NCBI RefSeq assembly: GCF_014200015.1
Contig: NZ_JACHOT010000001.1
Location: 1,612,001-1,676,000 of the forward strand
Reading direction: 5' to 3'
Length of the DNA stretch: 64,000 nt
DNA from: Aminobacter niigataensis
GTDB taxonomy: Bacteria; Pseudomonadota; Alphaproteobacteria; Rhizobiales; Rhizobiaceae
The notes under the pieces are model-generated. The model had not been told where the DNA came from. It did no database searches and saw only the letters and a list, made by a program, of their open reading frames with translations. Below, piece after piece: positions 54,093 through 62,925 of this stretch; the first letter of the stretch is position 1, and the number at the start of each line of letters is the position of its first letter. The position numbers and the translations under genes were made by a program.

Positions 54093-54457
54093 CCCATGCC
54101 GAAAACCTGCCCGCATGGGCGGCACTTCTGGTGGCGTTGCTGGTGCTGGCCGGTGCCGGCCTGACCCTGATCGGGGCGATCGGCACGTTGCGTTTCCGCA
54201 GCTTCTTCGAACGGGTCCACGCGCCGACCCTGGGCACGAGCTGGGGCACGGGCGCGATCGTGCTCGCATCGATGATCCTGTTCTCGGTGCTCGGTTCGCG
54301 ACCGGTGCTGTACGAAATCCTCATCGGCGTCTTCATCAGCATCACCACGCCGGTGACGCTGATGCTGCTTGCACGCGCGGCACTCTATCGCGACCGTTCG
54401 GAAGGCGGTTCCGAGGAGCCGCCGGATCATCTCGCCGACACGCCGGATGGGCGATAA
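54089..54457 (+). CDS. mrpG: Mrp antiporter subunit G
   Basis: A 122-residue MrpG with three hydrophobic helices and the conserved GAIGTLRFRSFFERVHAPTL. It is the last mrp gene and overlaps mrpF by four bases. The C-terminus is hydrophilic (SEGGSEEPPDHLADTPDGR). Confidence 0.95.
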   Translation: MTHAENLPAWAALLVALLVLAGAGLTLIGAIGTLRFRSFFERVHAPTLGTSWGTGAIVLASMILFSVLGSRPVLYEILIGVFISITTPVTLMLLARAALYRDRSEGGSEEPPDHLADTPDGR

Positions 54458-54570
54458 CCATCGTTCACCGCGGGGCACTCGATCGAGGATTGGGTGTATC
54501 TGTAGCGTAAACGGAACTCCCGGGACTGTTGCCCGTTAAAGCTTACCGGAATTCGAAGCGGCGGGCGTTG

Positions 54571-55902
54571 ATGACTACCAGTGAACATCTACTCGGCCCG
54601 CTGCCTGCCGCAGCCTACACGACCGATGCCAACGGTCGGATCACCTACTTCAATGATGCGGCAGCCGAGCTCTGGGGGCACACACCGGAAATCGGCAAAG
54701 ATGAATGGTGCGGTTCCTGGCGACTAAGGACGGCCGACGGCGAGCCCCTTGCGCATAGCGACTGCCCGATGGCGCTGGCGCTCAGGGAAGGCCGCGCGAT
54801 CCGCGGTGCCGAAGCGATCGCCGAGCGGCCCGACGGAACGCTCGTGCCGTTCCTGGCATTCCCCGCACCGCTGCGCGACGCATCGGGCAACGTCACGGGC
54901 GCCATCAACCTGCTGATCGACATCTCGGTGCAAAAGCAGGCGGAAGTGCAGACGATGCGCTTGGCGTCGATCGTCGAATCTTCGGACGACGCCATCATCA
55001 GCAAGAACCTGTGTGGCATCATCGAGAGCTGGAACGCCAGCGCGACCCGGCTTTTCGGCTACTCTGCGGACGAGGCCATCGGAAAGCACATCATGATGCT
55101 GATCCCTGCCGACCGGCGGGACGAAGAAGACCTCATCATCGGCAAAGTTCGGAAGGGCGAGCGCGTCGACCATTTCGACACGATCAGAAGGCGCAAGGAC
55201 GGCCGGGAGGTGGCGATTTCGCTGACCGTCTCGCCCGTGCGCAGCCCTTCCGGCAAGGTCATCGGCGCCTCCAAGATCGCCAGGGACGTCACCGAGCGCA
55301 AGGAAAGCGAAAACCGCATCCGCATGCTGATGCGTGAGGTCAACCATCGCGTGAAGAACCAGTTCGCCGTGATCCTTTCGATGATCCGCGAGACGGGCAA
55401 ACACACGACGACGATTGCCGAGTTCGAGAAGCAGATCCGCAACCGCATCATGGCACTGTCGCGGTCCCAAGACCTGCTCGTCGACGGCGACTGGCGCGGC
55501 GCGAACCTCGCCGACCTGGTCGATAACCAGATCCGGCCATTCGCGGCGGAGCATCGTGTCAAGATCTCGGGCGAGCCGATCATCCTGTCGACCGTCGCAG
55601 TCCAGAACCTCGGCATGGCGTTTCACGAACTCGCAACCAATTCGGCCAAGCATGGCGCGCTTTCGTCGCCCGGTGGAACCGTCGAGGTCGGCTGGACAAC
55701 GTCCGGTCGCTTCCGCCTGACCTGGAAGGAAAGCAATGGGCCGACGGTCGAAAAGGCGTCACGAGCCGGTTTTGGCAAGATCGTGCTCGAGCGGATCGCG
55801 CCGCTGGCACTGAACGGCGTCGGTCATCTCAACTTTGAACCGAATGGCATCACCTGGACGCTGGACGCACCTGTCGACCTGATCCGGAACGCCGCCCCGT
55901 AG
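54571..55902 (+). CDS. PAS-PAS-HWE sensor histidine kinase
   Basis: A 443-residue cytosolic sensor kinase without membrane segments. Two PAS domains (~10-125 and ~135-255; the second has FGYSADEAIGKHI and KDGREVAISLTVSPV) are followed by an HWE kinase core: phosphoacceptor REVNHRVKNQFAVIL, N-box HELATNSAKHGALS and the defining W-x-E in LTWKESNGP. ATG 54571 is preferred to TTG 54529. It lies 113 bp after mrpG on the same strand and could sense redox, light or a ligand, but no haem- or flavin-binding cysteine motif is evident. HWE kinases are typical of alphaproteobacteria and often feed general-stress regulators. Confidence 0.9.
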   Translation: MTTSEHLLGPLPAAAYTTDANGRITYFNDAAAELWGHTPEIGKDEWCGSWRLRTADGEPLAHSDCPMALALREGRAIRGAEAIAERPDGTLVPFLAFPAPLRDASGNVTGAINLLIDISVQKQAEVQTMRLASIVESSDDAIISKNLCGIIESWNASATRLFGYSADEAIGKHIMMLIPADRRDEEDLIIGKVRKGERVDHFDTIRRRKDGREVAISLTVSPVRSPSGKVIGASKIARDVTERKESENRIRMLMREVNHRVKNQFAVILSMIRETGKHTTTIAEFEKQIRNRIMALSRSQDLLVDGDWRGANLADLVDNQIRPFAAEHRVKISGEPIILSTVAVQNLGMAFHELATNSAKHGALSSPGGTVEVGWTTSGRFRLTWKESNGPTVEKASRAGFGKIVLERIAPLALNGVGHLNFEPNGITWTLDAPVDLIRNAAP

Positions 55903-55913
55903 CCGCCCTACCC

Positions 55914-55946
55914 AACCAGACAAGCAGCCCCAACTGCTGCCTGGTT
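55914..55946. terminator. Possible bidirectional stem-loop between kinase and nadE
   Basis: AACCAG...GCAG-CCCCAA-CTGC...CTGGTT forms an interrupted stem in the 43 bp between the converging kinase and nadE genes, touching the nadE stop. Confidence 0.35.
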
Positions 55947-56947
55947 CAAATCTCGGGAACCGGATCGACGAGCAGCGGCCCGCTGTGCAGATAACGTGTC
56001 GTCTTGCGCTTCGATGCAATATCCGTCCACACCCGCCCGACCTGCTCCACAGTCAGGCCCGTAGCACGACCGACTTCTTCTGCCGGCACGCCATGATTGA
56101 GCCCGTAGAGGCACAGGTCCATGCGGTCATAGGGCAAGGAGAAATAGAACTCCTCCTGCGTCTGCTGCAGCGAATAGGTGTCGGTCGTCGGCGGCCGCCG
56201 ACGGATTTCCTCCGGCACGCCGAGGTACTCCGCAAGCTGGTAGACCTGCGACTTGTAAAGATGCGCGATCGGCTTGACGTCGGCGGCGCCGTCGCCGTTC
56301 TTGACGAAGAAGCCCTGGTCGTATTCCAGCCGGTTCGGCGTGCCGATCACCGCGTAGTTGAGACGGTCGGCGTGGAAATACTCGACCTGCTTGCGCGTGC
56401 GCTGCTTCATGTTGGTGGACGCGACGATGCCGAGATAAACCTGTGGCGGCATGCGCAGCTTGGTCTGCTTGCCGTCGGGATCCTGCACCACCAGCGAGGA
56501 GATGTTGTAGCCCTCATTGGTCAGCGCATTGGCAATCACGATCTTGCAGGCCCAGCCGGGCCCGTATTCGGGTACAAGCTGGCGGATGAAGGCGTCGCGG
56601 CGCTCGTAGCAGCCCATCGCCTTCAGGGTAGGGCCAATATTCTCGACAACCGCCGCGATGCCGAAAGTTTCGGCGACGAGGCGTCCGAGTCGCAGGCTCT
56701 CCGGGTCGGAATCGTCTTCCGGCATGAACAGGGCGAACACGTTCTTGGCCCCGACCGCACGTACCGCCAGGGCAGCGCTGACACTGGAATCGACGCCACC
56801 GGACAGGCCCAGGACAAGCCCTCGCCGGCGCAGCGTGCCGGTCAACTGGTTGCGCAGGGCCGCCGCAATCCTTGCGGCTTCGGCCTCGGGATCGATCGCC
56901 AGCGTCGCTGCGCTGAAGCTTCCGGCTTGGGCCACAGTCATGTTCAT
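55946..56947 (-). CDS. nadE: NAD+ synthetase-family amide ligase (NH3-dependent type)
   Basis: A 333-residue PP-loop ATPase of the NadE family, with LGLSGGVDSSVSAALA (~47-62), GTPNRLEYDQGFFVKNGDGA and a C-terminal LYGLNHGV. It is longer than housekeeping ammonia-dependent NadE (~275 residues). It overlaps the acyl-CoA ligase gene by four bases and is the last gene of asnB-acp-ligase-nadE. In such a setting it may form an amide on an adenylated pathway intermediate instead of making NAD+, which is an inference from context. The nadE symbol names the family only. Confidence 0.85.
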   Translation of the reverse strand: MNMTVAQAGSFSAATLAIDPEAEAARIAAALRNQLTGTLRRRGLVLGLSGGVDSSVSAALAVRAVGAKNVFALFMPEDDSDPESLRLGRLVAETFGIAAVVENIGPTLKAMGCYERRDAFIRQLVPEYGPGWACKIVIANALTNEGYNISSLVVQDPDGKQTKLRMPPQVYLGIVASTNMKQRTRKQVEYFHADRLNYAVIGTPNRLEYDQGFFVKNGDGAADVKPIAHLYKSQVYQLAEYLGVPEEIRRRPPTTDTYSLQQTQEEFYFSLPYDRMDLCLYGLNHGVPAEEVGRATGLTVEQVGRVWTDIASKRKTTRYLHSGPLLVDPVPEI

Positions 56948-58485
56948 CCCGTCGGTTCCATGGATTCGGCGGCCAGACGCCGGCTCACCTTGCCAGTATC
57001 GGTCCTCGGCAACTCGGATCGAAACTCGATGATTTTCGGTACCATGAAATCCTCGAGATGCGCCTGGCAGTGGCGCAGGATTTCACGCTGGGTCACGCCG
57101 GGATCGGACAGCACGACGAGCGCTCCGATGGCATGGCCGAGAATGGGGTCCGGCACGCCGATCACCACGGCCTCGGCAATGCCGGGACAGGCGTGCAGCA
57201 CGGCCTCGACCTCCTTGGGCGCGACCTTTTCGCCGCGCGTCTTGATGATGTCGTCCTTGCGCCCGACGAAATAGAGGAAGCCCTCAGCATCACGGCTGAA
57301 CAGGTCGCCGGTGTAGAGCAGCTTTTCCCACGGATTTTTCCCCGGGCGCAGCATGCGGTTCGTCGCCTCTGCGTTCTCCCAATAGCCCTGCATGACATGT
57401 GGCCCGCGGATGACCAGCTCGCCGGGCGTATCCGGCGACACCGGATTACCGTCGTCGTCGAGCACGAAGGCTTCCGTGTTGGGGATGGCGATGCCGACCG
57501 AGCCGGGGCGCCGGTCGAGTTCCGCCGGCGGCAGGTAGGTGCAGCGCTTGCACTCGGTCAGGCCATACATCGAGTAGAGCCTGACCCCGGTGAAGAGCTC
57601 GCGCAGCCTGGCTATATGCGCGGGCGGCAGCGCCGCCGCCGTGTTGGTGACATAGCGCAGGCTCGGCAAGAACCCCGGCTTGATGTCGCGCATCTGCAGG
57701 ATCAGCGCGGCCATCGTCGGAACGAGCGGGAAGCCGGTGACGCTTTCGGCGCGAATGACATCGAAGATCGCCTGCGGGAACGAAAATGACTTCTCCAGCA
57801 CCAGCGTCGCGCCCATCTTGACCGACATTATCAGTTGGTAGAGGCCATAGTCGAAGGCCAGCGGCAGGACGTTGAGAATGATGTCGTCGGGCGTGTTCTC
57901 AAGATAGGTGGTGATCGAGCCGGCCGCGGCCTCGATGTTGCGGTGGGTCATCATCACGCCCTTGGGCCGGCCCGTCGAACCCGAGGTGTAGATCAGCATG
58001 GCAAGGTCGACATCTATGCCGCCATGGTTGGCCGGCGGCGCGTCACTTGCGAGGCATTGCTCGAACGAGACAGCCCCCTTCGGTGCAACGCCCCCGGCTG
58101 CGGTCGAGACCACCAGCAAGTCGTTGTCGCCGGCGGCCAGCGCCTCGCTGACGACGGGCAAAAGCCTGGCCTGGGTCAGCACGGCACCCGCCCGGCAGTT
58201 GCCGATGATGAAGTCGAGCTTGTCAGCCTTGGTCGACGGGTTGATCGGGCTGAAGACCGCTCCCGCCTTGGCAATGGCGAAGACCGACACCGCGGCTTCC
58301 CAGCAATTGTCCATGAAGACCAGCACGCGGTCGCCGCGTCCGATGCCGCGATCGCCAAGCGCTGCGGCAAGCCGATCAGACAGGCTGTCGAGTTCAGCAT
58401 AGGACAGGCGCGCGTCGCGCGCAATCAGAGCAATCTTGTCGCCCCGCAAGCGCGCGCTGTCGCGCAAGAATTGCTCCAGTCGCAT
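56944..58485 (-). CDS. AMP-forming acyl-CoA/acyl-ACP ligase
   Basis: A 513-residue class I adenylate-forming ligase. The P-loop is YTSGSTGRPKGVMMTHRN (~166-183), the A5-type motif is YSMYGLTECKRC, YTGDLFSRDAEGFLYFVGRK is near the C-terminus, and the catalytic lysine is in RTDTGKVSRR (~505). It is similar to the ligases that sit next to acyl carrier proteins in exopolysaccharide and peptide loci. It starts 18 bp after the ACP stop and likely loads its acyl or aminoacyl substrate onto that ACP. It overlaps nadE by four bases. Confidence 0.9.
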   Translation of the reverse strand: MRLEQFLRDSARLRGDKIALIARDARLSYAELDSLSDRLAAALGDRGIGRGDRVLVFMDNCWEAAVSVFAIAKAGAVFSPINPSTKADKLDFIIGNCRAGAVLTQARLLPVVSEALAAGDNDLLVVSTAAGGVAPKGAVSFEQCLASDAPPANHGGIDVDLAMLIYTSGSTGRPKGVMMTHRNIEAAAGSITTYLENTPDDIILNVLPLAFDYGLYQLIMSVKMGATLVLEKSFSFPQAIFDVIRAESVTGFPLVPTMAALILQMRDIKPGFLPSLRYVTNTAAALPPAHIARLRELFTGVRLYSMYGLTECKRCTYLPPAELDRRPGSVGIAIPNTEAFVLDDDGNPVSPDTPGELVIRGPHVMQGYWENAEATNRMLRPGKNPWEKLLYTGDLFSRDAEGFLYFVGRKDDIIKTRGEKVAPKEVEAVLHACPGIAEAVVIGVPDPILGHAIGALVVLSDPGVTQREILRHCQAHLEDFMVPKIIEFRSELPRTDTGKVSRRLAAESMEPTG

Positions 58486-58503
58486 TGCCCTCTCCCGACG
58501 CCC

Positions 58504-58791
58504 TCAGGCGGCGCCTGCTGCCTGCTCCGCGGGCTGCACCTTTGCCGTCTTGGTCTCGATAAAGGCCGCGATGCACGCCAGCGAGTCGAGATTGGCTGGA
58601 ACGATATCGGAATCCGCCATCTCGAGCCCGAACTGGTCCTCGATGAAGGTGACAAGTTCAAGCACGCCGGTGGAATCGACCACGCCGCTTTCGATCAGCG
58701 AAACGTCATCGTCCAATGCATAGGAAGTATCCCCGAACAGGAAATTTTCGATGATGAAGGCTTTGACGGTGTCCTTGATCTGCTGCGTCAT
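58504..58791 (-). CDS. Acyl carrier protein
   Basis: A 95-residue carrier protein. The phosphopantetheine-attachment serine is in SGVVDSTGVLELV (Ser40), with the helix after it intact. It is acidic overall with an Ala/Gln-rich tail. It starts at ATG 58791, 22 bp after asnB. It is distinct from the fatty-acid-synthesis AcpP (which carries the DSL motif; here DST) and so is a dedicated carrier of this locus. Confidence 0.92.
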   Translation of the reverse strand: MTQQIKDTVKAFIIENFLFGDTSYALDDDVSLIESGVVDSTGVLELVTFIEDQFGLEMADSDIVPANLDSLACIAAFIETKTAKVQPAEQAAGAA

Positions 58792-58813
58792 GCTCTCTTC
58801 CTCTGGTCCATCC

Positions 58814-60757
58814 TCAGGCAGCCTCGGTGGCGCCCGCCCTCTTCCCGGCAAATGACCGGTTCCACAACTGCGTCGACAGGATGCCGACGAAGGCGGCATT
58901 GTCCCGGAAACCGGTCACCGCCTGATGCCGGCACTTTTCCGTCAGCTTCCGTACCGTCGAAACGTCAAAGAATCCCGAATCCGCGATCGCTTCCGGGCTC
59001 ATCGCCTCGCGCATCCACTCCTGTTCGCCTGCGCCGACGAAAGACTGCGAATCCGGGGCGCGGTAAGGCTGCTTGACCCGCCGGCCGATTGATGCCGGCA
59101 GGAGGTCCTTGGTCGCTTCCCGCAGGATGTGCTTTTCCACCAGCCCCTTGAGCTTCATCGAAGGCGGCAGCCGGCTGGCAAACTCCACCAGGCGATGATC
59201 GAGGAACGGGAAGCGCCCCTCGATGCCATGCGCCATCGCCATGCGGTCGCCCTGGCTCGACAGGATGTAGCCCGGCAGCAGGTAGCGGCTTTCGAGATAT
59301 TGCGCCTGGTGCAACGGGTGCCAGCGGGAGAACCGCTCCGGCAGGGACGCAGCAAGTTCGGCGGCAGCATCGTATGGAGCAAGCCTGGCCCGCAGGTCGG
59401 CCGAGAAGAACAGCTTTGCCGCCGCGGTGTTGCGCATCCGGGGACGATGCGAATAGAGCGGGTCGTCGAGGCTGTCCTTGCCGGCGCCGAAGAACGCCGC
59501 GAGATAGGCCGCCGACTGTTTCTGCAGCCCGGGCAGATAGGGATAGAGCTTGCGGAAAAGATGCGGCCTGCCTGTCGAACCAGGCTGGCGGTCGCAGAAC
59601 CGCCGCACCAGCGTCTCCTTGAAGATGTCGTAGCCGGCGAAGACCTCGTCGGCCCCTTCGCCCGTCAGCACGACCTTGATGCCCCTGGCGCGGACAAGGC
59701 CGGACAGCTGGTAGAGCGGCGCCGGCGCCGTGCGGATGACCGGCCTTTCAGTGGCATCGATCACCTTAGGGAACACCGACGCGATGTCGCCCGGTCCGAC
59801 ATTCACCGCGCTGTGATGCGAACCGATGGCAAGGGCCATTTCCTCCTGGAATTCGCTTTCGTCATGCTCGGCACTGTCGAACGTCACCGAAAAGGTGCGC
59901 AGCCCTCCTGCCGCCATCGGTGCGGCCAGCGCCGAGACGATCGAGGAATCCAGGCCGCCCGAGAGGTAGGAGCCGACCGTCACGTCGGCGCGCATGCGTA
60001 TGCGCGTCGCATCGGTCAGCAGCGCCCTGAGTTCCTCCGCCGCGCGGACTTCGTCACGCGGTTCGCGGCTCGCTTCGGCGTCGGGGAAATCGAGCCGCCA
60101 GTACGGACGCGTGGCAAGCCCGCCCTTGTCGGCGATCATGATGTGCGCGGGCTCGAGCTCGTAGACGTTCTTGAACGCCGTACGCGGGGCGATCGGCGCC
60201 CAGAGCGTGAATATCTGGTCGAGCGCAATCTCGTCGAGCTCGGCCGCAAAGCCGGGAACCTGCAGCAACGCCTTTACTTCGGAGGCGAAATACAAGGTGC
60301 CGCGCACTTCGGTGTAGAAGAGCGGCCGCACGCCCATCCTGTCACGGGCAAAAAACATGCGCTGGCGCGGCCCGTCCCAGATGGCGAAGGCGAAGTCGCC
60401 GTTCATCACATCGACGCAATCGGGGCCCATCTCCTCATAGAGATGCAAGATCACCTCGGTGTCGCTTCCGGTTCGGAACCGGCGCCCTCGCGCCTTCAGT
60501 TCGTCGCGCAACTCGACATAGTTGAATATCTCGCCGTTGAAGGCGATGTGGAGATCGCCCGAGGCACTGGCCATCGGCTGCTGCCCGTCGCCAAGTCCGA
60601 CGACCGACAGGCGCGCGTGGCCAAGCCCGGCCCCGGGTGAAACATACACGCCCTGCTCGTCAGGTCCCCGATGCGCGATGCTGTCGGTCATCCGGCGCAG
60701 CAACTTTTCAGCTGCAGCTGGCTCGACATCGCCAAGGTACCCAACAAACCCACACAT
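58814..60757 (-). CDS. asnB: Asparagine synthetase (glutamine-hydrolysing) family protein
   Basis: A 647-residue class II amidotransferase. The N-terminal glutaminase has the nucleophile Cys2 (MCGFVGYLG) and IAHRGPDEQGVY. The C-terminal synthetase has the PP-loop SYLSGGLDSSIVSALAAPMA. It starts at ATG 60757. Members next to carrier proteins and acyl ligases usually amidate a biosynthetic intermediate rather than aspartate. It is the first gene of the reverse operon and is divergent from the PrmC-like methyltransferase gene across 245 bp that must contain both promoters. Confidence 0.93.
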   Translation of the reverse strand: MCGFVGYLGDVEPAAAEKLLRRMTDSIAHRGPDEQGVYVSPGAGLGHARLSVVGLGDGQQPMASASGDLHIAFNGEIFNYVELRDELKARGRRFRTGSDTEVILHLYEEMGPDCVDVMNGDFAFAIWDGPRQRMFFARDRMGVRPLFYTEVRGTLYFASEVKALLQVPGFAAELDEIALDQIFTLWAPIAPRTAFKNVYELEPAHIMIADKGGLATRPYWRLDFPDAEASREPRDEVRAAEELRALLTDATRIRMRADVTVGSYLSGGLDSSIVSALAAPMAAGGLRTFSVTFDSAEHDESEFQEEMALAIGSHHSAVNVGPGDIASVFPKVIDATERPVIRTAPAPLYQLSGLVRARGIKVVLTGEGADEVFAGYDIFKETLVRRFCDRQPGSTGRPHLFRKLYPYLPGLQKQSAAYLAAFFGAGKDSLDDPLYSHRPRMRNTAAAKLFFSADLRARLAPYDAAAELAASLPERFSRWHPLHQAQYLESRYLLPGYILSSQGDRMAMAHGIEGRFPFLDHRLVEFASRLPPSMKLKGLVEKHILREATKDLLPASIGRRVKQPYRAPDSQSFVGAGEQEWMREAMSPEAIADSGFFDVSTVRKLTEKCRHQAVTGFRDNAAFVGILSTQLWNRSFAGKRAGATEAA

Positions 60758-61002
60758 ACGCCAAACCCTGATCCGCTAGCGCGACGAACGCACTTGTTAT
60801 AGCGCAGGTTAATCAATGATAGGAAAGCACACTTCGGTTCCCAAGACACATCACAATGGCGACAGTCTTGGCCTTCCGGGCGCTCGACATCCCAGGAACG
60901 AAGCCTCACCATGTAAGCAATTGTATGAACAAGTCATGTTGATGGTCATCCTTGCCGGCGAATGCATTGATCAGTTGACGATCTTGGCCGCAGCAGGTTG
61001 TG

Positions 61003-61719
61003 ATGGACGTCGCGAAAGACTTGGCGAGGGCAACAATGCATATCGTTAAGGGCGACGGCGACAATATTCGCCTCCACCGCTTCATGGGGATCGAGCTGGA
61101 GCTTGGACCCGGCGTACTCGTGCCGCGCGAGGAGACCGAGATATTGGGCAATGCCGCGATCGCTATCCTGGGCGGACGCGCGGCAGGCGCGCGCGTGATC
61201 GACATGTGTTGCGGCTCAGGCAATTTGGGCCTGGCGGTCGCCACCAAGGTACCAAGCGCCGAGGTCTGGAGCGCCGATCTGACGGACGCAACCGTGGCAG
61301 TAGCCCGCCGTAATGTCGAGCGTCTCGGGCTGGCCGATCGGGTGACAATTGCACAAGGCGACCTGTTCGGTGCGTTTGACGGGCTGGACCTCGCCGGAAC
61401 CGTGGATCTCGTCGTCTGCAATCCGCCCTACATTTCGTCTGCCCGACTGGAGGGCGAACGCAGAGAATTGCTCGCGTCCGAGCCGCGCGAAGCCTTCGAT
61501 GGCGGCCCCTACGGCCTGTCGATCCACCAGCGGCTGATCCGCGATGCGGCAGCATTCCTCAAGCCGGGGGGATGGCTGGCGTTCGAATTCGGCGAAGGCC
61601 AGGACCGCCAGGTCGCGGCCCTAGTTGCCAGGGGGCGCGCCTACGCGCCGGTGGAGTTTGCCACCGACGCAGCACGGTTGCCGCGCGTCGCAATCGCCCG
61701 GAAGCTCGCCCCAGCGTGA
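61003..61719 (+). CDS. PrmC/HemK-like SAM-dependent methyltransferase
   Basis: A 238-residue class I methyltransferase. SAM-binding motif I is VIDMCCGSGNLGLAVA (~66-81), and the catalytic NPPY is in VVCNPPYISSA (~145), the signature of N5-glutamine and amino-group methyltransferases. PrmC proper has an extra ~80-residue helical N-terminal domain that is absent here (the region before GPGVLVPREETE is only ~35 residues). It is therefore unlikely to be the release-factor enzyme. It starts at ATG 61003, directly after an in-frame GTG (61000). It probably modifies the locus product. Confidence 0.86.
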   Translation: MDVAKDLARATMHIVKGDGDNIRLHRFMGIELELGPGVLVPREETEILGNAAIAILGGRAAGARVIDMCCGSGNLGLAVATKVPSAEVWSADLTDATVAVARRNVERLGLADRVTIAQGDLFGAFDGLDLAGTVDLVVCNPPYISSARLEGERRELLASEPREAFDGGPYGLSIHQRLIRDAAAFLKPGGWLAFEFGEGQDRQVAALVARGRAYAPVEFATDAARLPRVAIARKLAPA

Positions 61720-61800
61720 ACCGAATTCGAATTTCGAAACGCTTCCTAGATATTTCCACCCTAAGCCATTGCTGTCGCGAAATGACCGAGGCTTCGCCCG

Positions 61801-62916
61801 ATGCCTGAAATTCGTCCATTGCAGGCTGACGACCTCCCAGTCGTCGCCGACATGTTCCAGCGCGTGCTGCGCAAACGACGCACGCCGACGCCTGCGTCGC
61901 TGGCCGGCTACCTGCAGCGCCTCTATCTCGATGCCACCGACGGCAACGCCGGATCGCCGTCGCTTGTCCACGTCGCCGACAACGGTCGCGTTTCAGGCTT
62001 CGTCGGCGTTACGTCGCTGCCCATGCGCTTTGCGGAAACCAAGCTGAACGCCTCGATCTGCGGGTCGCTGATGGTCGACGAGGACCAGCGCAACGACCTT
62101 TCCGGGGCCAGGCTTCTCAAGGCATTCCTTGCCGGGCCGCAGGACATTTCCTTCAGCGAGACGGCAAGCGATGTCACCGCCAACATGTGGACGACGCTGC
62201 GCGGCACGATCCTGCCGCAATACAGCCTCGACTGGATCAAGGTCATCAAACCCGCGAGCTTCACCGTCGCGGGGGCCAAAGCCCGCGTACCGATCGCCCG
62301 TTTTGCCGCACCAATTGCCCGTGCCGCGGACGCCGGCCTGCGGCTCCGTCGCAGCGGCGAGTTCTCGCGCTGGTTCGGTGCCCGCGACGCCGCGGCGACA
62401 CTCGGTCGCTACACGGTCTCCGACATCGACCAGGACGGATTTTCAAGGCTGCTCGGCAAATTCACGTCAAGGTTCGCGGTCCATCCGGAATGGAACGATG
62501 CCTTGCTCTCGCGCATCATGGCGGACGCCTCGGCCAAGAAGGACTTCGGTGCGGCTATCCGATGCACCGTGTCGACCCGAACCGGTGCCGTCATCGGCGC
62601 CTTCATGTATTTTGGGCAGGCTGGCGAAATAGGCCACGTCCTCCAGGTCTTGGCCCTGCCCGGCCAGGCCGGAGCAGTGATCGATTGCCTGATTGCTCAT
62701 GCGGCAACAGCGGGCCTCGCAGCCGTCAGGGGACGAACCCAGCCTGCATTGCTGGAAGCGATGCTCGGTCGACAAATAATCTTCATCAACGTCAATTCGA
62801 CCGTGGTGCACGCCCGCGATCCGGAACTCGTCCGGCAGTTCCAGGCCGGCAACGGCTTCTTCAACGGGTTGGTGGGCGAACACTGGAGCCGGATATTCGG
62901 CGACAGGTTCGACTGA
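61801..62916 (+). CDS. GNAT-fold acyltransferase-like protein
   Basis: A 371-residue protein whose first ~100 residues follow the GNAT pattern (PEIRPLQADDLPVVADMFQR ... VHVADNGRVSGFVGV). A second half resembles another degenerate GNAT repeat (VIGAFMYFGQAGEIGHVLQV). The tandem layout suits a peptidoglycan-type FemAB or N-acyl-amino-acid transferase, but I cannot assign one. It follows the methyltransferase by 81 bp on the same strand and could transfer the ACP-bound acyl group. Function beyond the fold is unknown. Confidence 0.7.
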   Translation: MPEIRPLQADDLPVVADMFQRVLRKRRTPTPASLAGYLQRLYLDATDGNAGSPSLVHVADNGRVSGFVGVTSLPMRFAETKLNASICGSLMVDEDQRNDLSGARLLKAFLAGPQDISFSETASDVTANMWTTLRGTILPQYSLDWIKVIKPASFTVAGAKARVPIARFAAPIARAADAGLRLRRSGEFSRWFGARDAAATLGRYTVSDIDQDGFSRLLGKFTSRFAVHPEWNDALLSRIMADASAKKDFGAAIRCTVSTRTGAVIGAFMYFGQAGEIGHVLQVLALPGQAGAVIDCLIAHAATAGLAAVRGRTQPALLEAMLGRQIIFINVNSTVVHARDPELVRQFQAGNGFFNGLVGEHWSRIFGDRFD

Positions 62917-62925
62917 ACCACCGGC

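Noticed and set aside
59129-60640. A 503-codon forward open frame antisense to asnB
   Set aside because: Composition is Arg/Gln/His-rich without motifs, typical of the shadow of a GC-rich gene; asnB motifs are on the reverse strand.
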